Source: Candidatus Aenigmatarchaeota archaeon (GTDB lineage Archaea > Aenigmatarchaeota > Aenigmatarchaeia > PWEA01). Taken from it: a DNA stretch of 5,781 bases. Position 1 is the first letter of the stretch, and every line of letters starts with the position of its first letter. The stretch lies in assembly GCA_003550625.1 (NCBI GenBank), contig PUKU01000092.1, forward strand, positions 1 through 5,781, in the 5' to 3' direction. Made by a program: the position numbers and the translations under genes. Below the pieces are notes generated by a model that saw only the letters and a program-made list of their open reading frames with translations, made no database searches and had not been told where the DNA came from. Shown in pieces: positions 1-4,332 of the stretch.

Positions 1-1280
1 GGTTCCATTGTCTCCTTGACCTTCTTCCAGTATCCAACCCTTTTTCCTGGCTGATAGACTGCATCCATATTTTTGACCATAACTCCTTCCTGATTCTGGT
101 CGAGAGCCTTCTGATAGAACATGTTTGCCTTTTCCATGTCGTCCGTTTCTATATGATCCACGAGGCCGAATCTCCCTTCCTTCTCCTTGACTATTTCCTT
201 GAGCTTGCTCCATCTATCCCTCAGGCTCCTCTCCATGTAGCTCTCACCGTCGACATAAAAAAGATCAAAACAGTTTACCTGAACAGGTATCTTCTTTACC
301 ATTCTCTTTATATCATACTTTCTCTGTATCCTTTTCGATAGATTCTGGAAGGCAAGGGGTCTCCCGTCGTCGTCCACGGCAACAATCTCACAGTCTACTA
401 TACATCTTTCTGGCTTCAGACACTCTCTGGCCCACTCAGTTACTTCAGGGAACTGATCCGTTTTATCCTCCAGTCTACGTGAAAAGAGCTTTATTTCCCT
501 TCCATTTTTGTGTATCTGGCCTCTGAAACCATCGAGTTTTACCTCAACAGCAGGATTGTCGTACGCGTTCAAAGCATCTTCAAGTGAATCGGATATTTCA
601 GCAAGCATCATCCGGAGGGGTCTTCCAACTTCTATATCTACCTTATCCAATCCTCCCTCGCCGTCTTCTCTTGCTATCATGGCAACTTTTCCGTAGTCAG
701 TGAGCTTGAAGAAGGCCTGTTCGACTTTCTCCTTTGGAACATCGAAGGCCTTTGATATAGCATCCCTAACGGTTCCTTCTCCGACCCCTATCCGCATTTC
801 CTGAAGAGTGGTTCTCACTATATAACAAGCCTCGGTTGGTTCGGCAGAGACCAGAAGCTCTCTTATCAGTCTGTCCTTTCTTTCCTCTGAACCCTTTCCT
901 GTAGTCTCCGGAAGTCTTCTCAGGTTTTTGAAAACCTTATCAACCGAAAGCTCCTTTTTCATCAGACTTCTCTGTCTCTTGTTTTCACAAAAATACTCTG
1001 CGGTCCTTCCCAGATCACCCGTCTCCTTGAACTTCCCAACAACCTCCTTTTTGCTAGCCCCGTAGGCCCTGGATATTACTTTCTGCATGAGCTTTCCTGC
1101 GATTCCTATGTCCTTGTCCACCGAAGCCGGAAATACACGTCCCATGGAAGCAAGTGTTATTAGCTCCAGGTCGTCGATGGGAGCCTTTTTCAACAGCTCT
1201 GCAACTATGTTCCTCATCTCCAGATTCTTCGTTGTCTCTTCCAATCGTTTGTAGTAGTCACACAGCTCCCGGTACTTCAT
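1..1280 (-). CDS. lig: ATP-dependent DNA ligase, archaeal LigI type (3' end off window)
   Basis: This enzyme seals nicks in duplex DNA through an enzyme-AMP intermediate made from ATP, in Okazaki-fragment joining and repair. I translated 426 codons from the ATG at 1280 with no stop; the reading frame runs off the left edge. Residues 1 to about 210 match the helical DNA-binding domain of archaeal ligases, including a stretch reading RIGVGEGTVRDAI. The nucleotidyltransferase core follows: motif I KLDG with the AMP-accepting lysine at K248 (many archaeal ligases have KYDG), FSRRLED at 266-272, the acidic DCE at 296-298, FQNL at 311-314, motif IV EGVMVK at 398-403 and motif V WKKVK at 418-422. 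The C-terminal OB-fold domain, perhaps 130-150 residues judging from family length, lies outside the window. The start is supported by a TATA box at exactly leaderless distance and by the lack of a nearby Shine-Dalgarno. IPK lies 109 bp upstream on the same strand. Family assignment is very secure. Confidence 0.96.
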   Translation of the reverse strand, partial: MKYRELCDYYKRLEETTKNLEMRNIVAELLKKAPIDDLELITLASMGRVFPASVDKDIGIAGKLMQKVISRAYGASKKEVVGKFKETGDLGRTAEYFCENKRQRSLMKKELSVDKVFKNLRRLPETTGKGSEERKDRLIRELLVSAEPTEACYIVRTTLQEMRIGVGEGTVRDAISKAFDVPKEKVEQAFFKLTDYGKVAMIAREDGEGGLDKVDIEVGRPLRMMLAEISDSLEDALNAYDNPAVEVKLDGFRGQIHKNGREIKLFSRRLEDKTDQFPEVTEWARECLKPERCIVDCEIVAVDDDGRPLAFQNLSKRIQRKYDIKRMVKKIPVQVNCFDLFYVDGESYMERSLRDRWSKLKEIVKEKEGRFGLVDHIETDDMEKANMFYQKALDQNQEGVMVKNMDAVYQPGKRVGYWKKVKETME

Positions 1281-1302
1281 ATGGATAGATTATTCCCTGT
1301 TT

Positions 1303-1315
1303 GTTTTAAACTTTC
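1303..1315 (-). promoter_or_regulatory. BRE/TATA promoter of the ligase gene, leaderless
   Basis: On the minus strand this reads GAAAG followed by TTTAAAAC. The TATA-like part (1303-1310) is centred about 26 bp upstream of the ligase ATG, and the purine-rich GAAAG sits where TFB contacts DNA. The predicted transcription start coincides with the A of the ATG, so the mRNA would be leaderless. This fits the absence of a ribosome binding site just before the start. It is inferred from position and composition only. Confidence 0.6.
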
Positions 1316-1317
1316 AC

Positions 1318-1347
1318 AACAGAAACAGATGAACAGATAAACAAAGA
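1318..1347. repeat. Short direct repeats upstream of the ligase promoter
   Basis: On the plus strand, AACAGA at 1318-1323 is followed by three 8-bp units, AACAGATG (1324-1331), AACAGATA (1332-1339) and AACAAAGA (1340-1347). The array lies immediately upstream of the ligase BRE/TATA element. It could be a regulator-binding array, or simply a low-complexity stretch in intergenic DNA. Confidence 0.45.
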
Positions 1348-1389
1348 CGGAAGCTAGACTGATTCAGATAATAAGTAATTCAGAACCTT

Positions 1390-2172
1390 TCAGACACCGT
1401 GAACAAAGGTTCCAACATCCTCATCTCTCAAAGCCTTTTCTACATTACCGGGCTTGGAAGCATCGAATATCCGCCCGGAGACTCCTGTATTCAAAACCTT
1501 TTCCACCTTGTTCAACATGCCTCCGGTGACATCGGTATCCATACTTCCACTGAGCTTGTCCTTGACTTCTTCCATGGATCTTATCTCATCTATCAGCTCA
1601 GCATCGGGATCTTTTCTGGGATCCGAGGTATATATGCCATCTACGTTCGTGCCGTGCAGTACCATACCAACACCTAGTTTGTTTGCAAGGTACGGCATTA
1701 TCTCGTCACCGGAAAGAATCGAACAGCCGCTCTTCTTATCATAAGCAGGAACACCGTATAAGACGGGCACAAGACCCTCGTCCAGAAGTCCTTTAACAAC
1801 CTCACAGTCCATGTATTCGAGGCTTCCGTTCATTATAGCAGAAGCAGAAGGCTGTAGCGGAAAGGCAGGTATACCCTGGTCTATGAGAATTTCGGTAAAT
1901 ATGGAGTTGAGTTCGTTCTGTAACCTCTGTGTCTCAGCAAAATGCACCCTGTCCTTTTCTGTTTTGATGCCCTTGTGTATTCCAGTTCTCTTGACTATGG
2001 GATGTCCGTAACTACCGGCACCGTGTATAAGTACAAGCCCCTGGGTATCCGATAACCCCTTCCTTATTTCCTTGGCAACCCGTCTCATCTCGTCGATATC
2101 GGGCGAAGGTTGATCCTTTCCCTTTTTGGTTATTATAGAACCTCCTATCTTCAGCAGCTTAAGATTATCCAT
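1390..2172 (-). CDS. Isopentenyl phosphate kinase
   Basis: This cytoplasmic kinase converts isopentenyl phosphate plus ATP to isopentenyl diphosphate, the last phosphorylation of the archaeal mevalonate pathway that feeds lipid and quinone synthesis. The 260 residues match the family length. The amino-acid-kinase fold shows in order: the N-terminal LKIGGSIITKK (7-17) with the phosphate-binding glycines and lysine, HGAGSYGH (50-57) whose H50 matches the conserved substrate-phosphate histidine of IPKs, SGDE (154-157), TNVDGIYTSDP (175-185) in the nucleotide-binding region, and DVTGGML-K (214-222). The histidine and the GAGSYGH context separate it from acetylglutamate, glutamate-5-kinase and uridylate kinase relatives; fosfomycin kinase FomA is the nearest alternative. 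The ATG at 2172 follows a strong TATA box by about 30 bp, giving a leader of about 8 nt and no usable ribosome binding site. No other mevalonate-pathway gene is in the window. Confidence 0.93.
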   Translation of the reverse strand: MDNLKLLKIGGSIITKKGKDQPSPDIDEMRRVAKEIRKGLSDTQGLVLIHGAGSYGHPIVKRTGIHKGIKTEKDRVHFAETQRLQNELNSIFTEILIDQGIPAFPLQPSASAIMNGSLEYMDCEVVKGLLDEGLVPVLYGVPAYDKKSGCSILSGDEIMPYLANKLGVGMVLHGTNVDGIYTSDPRKDPDAELIDEIRSMEEVKDKLSGSMDTDVTGGMLNKVEKVLNTGVSGRIFDASKPGNVEKALRDEDVGTFVHGV

Positions 2173-2202
2173 GGTACCAACACTAAAAGTTCCTCTGGAA
2201 AA

Positions 2203-2210
2203 TATATAAA
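2203..2210 (-). promoter_or_regulatory. TATA box of the isopentenyl phosphate kinase gene
   Basis: The minus strand reads TTTATATA, close to the ideal archaeal TATA box, in the 63-bp gap after the JAMM gene. A start about 26 bp downstream of its centre would fall near 2180, leaving a leader of about 8 nt before the ATG. This indicates that IPK can be transcribed independently of the gene upstream. Confidence 0.7.
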
Positions 2211-2227
2211 CGTGACGCCGGCGAAGG
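2211..2227 (-). promoter_or_regulatory. GC-rich element abutting the IPK TATA box
   Basis: The minus strand reads CCTTCGCCGGCGTCACG and is directly followed by the TATA box. It matches 13 of 17 bases of CTTTCGCCGCCGTAAAG at 3871-3887, which precedes the TATA-like box of the plus-strand gene at 3946 in the same orientation. The core CGCCGGCG is palindromic. It could be an extended BRE or an activator/repressor site; the role is inferred. Confidence 0.4.
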
Positions 2228-2235
2228 GATCTAAA

Positions 2236-2862
2236 TCAGTCCCATAAGGCCATATAGGCCATACTCCTAGCTTCTTCGCCTATGGCCCTGACCCTCTCCA
2301 TGTCGTCCTTCTTTGCAGCTTCCAGTCCTCTTTTGTATATGTCATCCAGGCTGGTGGGATCCAGTGTATTACTGTAGGCTTCGCCTATGTTACGGTACAT
2401 CTCCTGCTTGTCCTTCAGGTCATCACTGAAGGAGAAGGTACCGCTCACATCCAACTCTCTCTTGGAATTTCCGTACCTTATAACCAATGAATCGGGCGAA
2501 ACTATCGAAAATACGGGTCTTTTTTTATACAGCTTATCGTACTTTCCGAAAAAATCCTCGTCTGTGTAAGACATACCTTGGTCGGTGAAGTGTGTATGAA
2601 TGTGACCTATGATACGATCACCGTCCTCGATCAGTTCCCTGAATATATCACCGAACTCTTCGAAATAGACTATACCCCCGAAACCTCTCCTGTATTTTTT
2701 ACCTTCAGCATCCTCGGGTGGTTCGGATATACCTTCAAGAAAAATCTTCTGTCCATCCTCTCTGCCCTCAATGAAACCAAAATCCTCCTTTCCTTCTGTT
2801 GCCGACTTCTCAAGAAGAGCACCACAGTCGTCCAGGAAGTCCTCGGTTACCTCGTAATCCAT
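2236..2862 (-). CDS. JAMM/MPN (Mov34) domain metalloprotease-like protein
   Basis: JAMM proteins are zinc isopeptidases or peptidases; archaeal members are known to remove ubiquitin-like SAMP proteins from targets. In this 208-residue protein the zinc site can be read directly: a glutamate in E26-DFG-FIEG33, the usual E-x-x-G pattern of the first strand, then GHIHTH with H89 and H91, S98 and D101. The classical spacing HxH-x7-S-x2-D is here x6, one residue shorter, inside FTDQGM. The JAMM fold plausibly covers residues 1-140. Residues 148-208 are charged and helical-looking (EAAKKDDMERVRAIGEEARS) and I recognise no domain in them. No signal peptide or membrane segment is seen, so it should be cytoplasmic. 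It starts 24 bp after the dys stop, with a TATA box over that stop at leaderless distance. The substrate is unknown and no SAMP-like gene is present here. The family call is fairly secure; activity is inferred. Confidence 0.8.
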   Translation of the reverse strand: MDYEVTEDFLDDCGALLEKSATEGKEDFGFIEGREDGQKIFLEGISEPPEDAEGKKYRRGFGGIVYFEEFGDIFRELIEDGDRIIGHIHTHFTDQGMSYTDEDFFGKYDKLYKKRPVFSIVSPDSLVIRYGNSKRELDVSGTFSFSDDLKDKQEMYRNIGEAYSNTLDPTSLDDIYKRGLEAAKKDDMERVRAIGEEARSMAYMALWD

Positions 2863-2886
2863 GTTAATATGGTAATAAGAAAAGGC

Positions 2887-2894
2887 TTAAATAA
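2887..2894 (-). promoter_or_regulatory. TATA box of the JAMM gene, overlapping the dys stop codon
   Basis: The minus strand reads TTATTTAA, and its last three bases are the TAA stop of the deoxyhypusine synthase gene. Its centre is about 28 bp from the A of the JAMM ATG, predicting a leader of 0-2 nt. No Shine-Dalgarno lies between the two genes. Co-transcription with dys remains possible as well. Confidence 0.5.
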
Positions 2895-3798
2895 CTCGGG
2901 AAAGTATCAGCGGAAGAGCTATCGTTGCATCTCCATTTACCTCCACGGTAGCTCCTTCTTCCTGTACCTTTCCCCAGGATATAGCCTCCTCGGGCCGAGC
3001 TCCAGAAAGCGAACCGTCCCATTCCGCGGCTGTAGTCACGTAAACTGCCCTGTCCAGACCACCTATGAACTGATTCCACCAGATCAGATGATGTTTGGAT
3101 ATACCTCCACCCACCACAAGGCCAGACGTCCTCTCTGCATCGAACACTATCTCTGATATCATGTCCTCGTCCTTCCAGACGTCGACTGTGAAATCATGGT
3201 CCTGTCTAAACATCCATACCTGGGTTCCTACGGCGCCATCAGTTATACCTGGCACAAACACCGGGATCTTATTCTTCCAGGCCCAGTAGCATACTGTGCT
3301 TTCATCCATACGTTTCCCGAGCTCCCAGACCAACTCATAAGGAGCAATCTCGTCCTTTTCCTTGTTTATCTCCTCCAGAAGAGGCTGTACATTCTCTTCG
3401 ACAACCTCACCGTACGATGACTGCGGTATAAATATGTTACCAAGTCGGTGCGTCTTTTCCTGATGGAGCTCTCTGTCGTCTGCCTCGAAACTTCCGTGGT
3501 GGTAGTCCGCAAAGTAACGAGCAACATCGTGGTCCAGAGTACCACAGGTTGTCACAACCGCATCGAATATGTTCTCCTTCACAAGGTCACGTAGAAGACC
3601 TCTGGTACCCGTCGAAACTATGCATGCGGGAAATGATAGAAAGTTAACCGAACTGCCGTCCTCGACCATCTCTTCAACAAGCTCTGCCGCCCTCCCGATG
3701 TTCTTTGCCTGAAAACCACCTGAAGCCTCCATCTGATCCACGAGCTTCTTCAGATCAACCTTGCCTGATATGTCGTAGTCCTTTACCTTTCTTGTCAT
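2887..3798 (-). CDS. dys: Deoxyhypusine synthase
   Basis: This cytoplasmic enzyme uses NAD and spermidine to transfer an aminobutyl group onto one lysine of translation factor aIF5A, forming deoxyhypusine. The 303-residue protein carries family signatures in order: FPACIVSTGTRG (56-67), TTCGTLDHDVAR (83-94), TDGAVG (186-191), the nicotinamide-site stretch VVGGGISKHHL (228-238), WDGSLSGARPEEA (260-272) and SWGK (274-277). K277 corresponds to the lysine that carries the enzyme-imine intermediate (Lys329 in the human enzyme). It ends in DATIALPLI, as relatives do. I chose the ATG at 3798 because GGAGG sits 5 nt before it; an in-frame GTG at 3810 would add four residues and bury that ribosome binding site. 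The shorter, homospermidine-synthase-like branch of the family is an alternative, but DHS fits an archaeon better. The aIF5A gene is not in the window. It is divergent from the FtsZ-C-like gene. Confidence 0.94.
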   Translation of the reverse strand: MTRKVKDYDISGKVDLKKLVDQMEASGGFQAKNIGRAAELVEEMVEDGSSVNFLSFPACIVSTGTRGLLRDLVKENIFDAVVTTCGTLDHDVARYFADYHHGSFEADDRELHQEKTHRLGNIFIPQSSYGEVVEENVQPLLEEINKEKDEIAPYELVWELGKRMDESTVCYWAWKNKIPVFVPGITDGAVGTQVWMFRQDHDFTVDVWKDEDMISEIVFDAERTSGLVVGGGISKHHLIWWNQFIGGLDRAVYVTTAAEWDGSLSGARPEEAISWGKVQEEGATVEVNGDATIALPLILSRVI

Positions 3799-3803
3799 AA
3801 AAT

Positions 3804-3808
3804 CCTCC
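3804..3808 (-). promoter_or_regulatory. Ribosome binding site deciding the dys start
   Basis: The minus strand reads GGAGG, then ATTTT, then ATG at 3798. This is a good archaeal Shine-Dalgarno with 5-nt spacing. It favours the ATG over the GTG at 3810. Confidence 0.75.
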
Positions 3809-3853
3809 ACTGCACATTCAGTATCTTTGCTGGTCTGTATGGTTAGGTCTGTC

Positions 3854-3861
3854 TATATAAA
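3854..3861 (-). promoter_or_regulatory. TATA box of dys inside a shared divergent promoter
   Basis: The minus strand reads TTTATATA, predicting a start near 3831 and a leader of about 33 nt that holds the GGAGG site. The box overlaps the perfect palindrome ATAAATTTAT (3857-3866), and on the plus strand the same bases read TATATAAA. It could therefore also serve the divergent gene at 3946, with a leader of about 62 nt. Confidence 0.65.
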
Positions 3862-3870
3862 TTTATTAGT

Positions 3871-3887
3871 CTTTCGCCGCCGTAAAG
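3871..3887 (+). promoter_or_regulatory. GC-rich pre-TATA element, second copy
   Basis: The plus strand reads CTTTCGCCGCCGTAAAG, matching 13 of 17 bases of the element before the IPK TATA box (2211-2227, minus), in the same orientation relative to the downstream gene. The last bases, GTAAAG, resemble a TFB recognition element. It lies between the dys TATA box and the proposed TATA box of the plus-strand gene, so a bound protein could affect both. Confidence 0.4.
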
Positions 3888-3888
3888 C

Positions 3889-3896
3889 TTTTTAAC
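3889..3896 (+). promoter_or_regulatory. Candidate TATA box of the FtsZ-C-like gene
   Basis: The sequence TTTTTAAC sits just after the GC-rich element. A start about 26 bp downstream falls near 3919, leaving a leader of about 27 nt that contains the GAGGAG ribosome binding site. The box is weaker than TATATAAA at 3854-3861, which is the alternative. Confidence 0.45.
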
Positions 3897-3933
3897 GAGG
3901 ACAACAAATCTTTGTGCTATCTCGAAGTGATAC

Positions 3934-3939
3934 GAGGAG
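3934..3939 (+). promoter_or_regulatory. Ribosome binding site of the FtsZ-C-like gene
   Basis: GAGGAG lies 6 nt before the ATG at 3946. An in-frame TGA at 3928-3930 rules out a longer protein from further upstream. Together these fix the start. Confidence 0.75.
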
Positions 3940-3945
3940 AGAAAG

Positions 3946-4311
3946 ATGATCAATGAGCTTCTACAGAAGATAGAAAACCCTGCGGCGCGAAAGAATCTCG
4001 GTGCACTTCTAAACAACGGATTCAGTCTAAGCCAGGATCACATCAAGGAGCTACTGTCCGGTGGCATCGAGTCCAGATACTTGCAGGTATTCCCAACCGT
4101 AAAGGAGAGTCAGATCATAAAAAACATAAATCTAGACCTGTCCGAAGCCGAAAACCTGCTTCTTATAGTAGAAGGAGATCCCGGACTCCACTGGAAGGCC
4201 ACCGAACTCGTAAACGCAGTGACAGAAAAAAGCAGTGCTAAGGTAATCTGGAACTTCCATCCTTCGACCAGAAGCCGCCATATACTCAAGGTTGTGGCAC
4301 TCTCGTACTAA
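3946..4311 (+). CDS. Small protein resembling a free-standing FtsZ C-terminal domain
   Basis: This 121-residue protein has no signal peptide or membrane segment. Residues 61-121 resemble the FtsZ C-terminal domain element by element: NLDLSEAENLLLIVEGDPGL (62-81) against the usual pattern of VDISGAKGVLINVTGGPDL, a helix WKATELVNAV (83-92), AKVIW (98-102) against ANIIW, and a last strand ILKVVALSY (113-121) against IRVTVIATGF. Residues 28-40 (SLSQDHIKELLSGG within 27-40) may echo the FtsZ segment after the central helix, but the catalytic acidic loop is not preserved. The GTP-binding domain with its GGGTGTG signature is absent, and an in-frame stop at 3928 and the divergent dys gene leave no room for it. 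A clear GAGGAG site and candidate promoter argue for a live gene. In FtsZ this domain helps form the filament interface, so a partner or modulator of FtsZ is possible, but that is inference. It may also be an unrelated alpha/beta protein. The helicase gene converges on it, 21 bp apart. Confidence 0.55.
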   Translation: MINELLQKIENPAARKNLGALLNNGFSLSQDHIKELLSGGIESRYLQVFPTVKESQIIKNINLDLSEAENLLLIVEGDPGLHWKATELVNAVTEKSSAKVIWNFHPSTRSRHILKVVALSY

Positions 4312-4332
4312 ACGGTAAGAAGAAACCCCTTA
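4312..4332. other. 21-bp tail-to-tail gap between convergent genes
   Basis: The gap between the two stop codons is too short for independent terminators. GTAAG (4315-4319) and CTTAC (4329-4333) could form a 5-bp stem with a 9-nt loop, but there is no T-run on either strand. The two transcripts probably overlap at their 3' ends. Confidence 0.4.

Noticed and set aside
153..696. Two 62-codon plus-strand frames inside the ligase gene
   Set aside because: They are complementary to ligase codons, including the KLDG active site, and have no ribosome binding site or recognisable domain.
2216..2223. CGCCGGCG palindrome as a terminator for the JAMM gene
   Set aside because: The stem is 4 bp with no loop. 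Its position against the IPK TATA box and its recurrence upstream of another TATA-like box fit a promoter element better.
2578..3156. A 192-codon open frame on the plus strand across the JAMM-dys junction
   Set aside because: It lies antisense to two well-supported genes, its product is rich in Ser, Leu, Tyr and Phe as shadow frames often are, and it shows no recognisable domain.
2236..3798. dys and the JAMM gene as a functional operon for aIF5A processing
   Set aside because: Adjacency alone does not support it. The JAMM gene has its own candidate promoter, and no known step of hypusine formation needs a JAMM protease.
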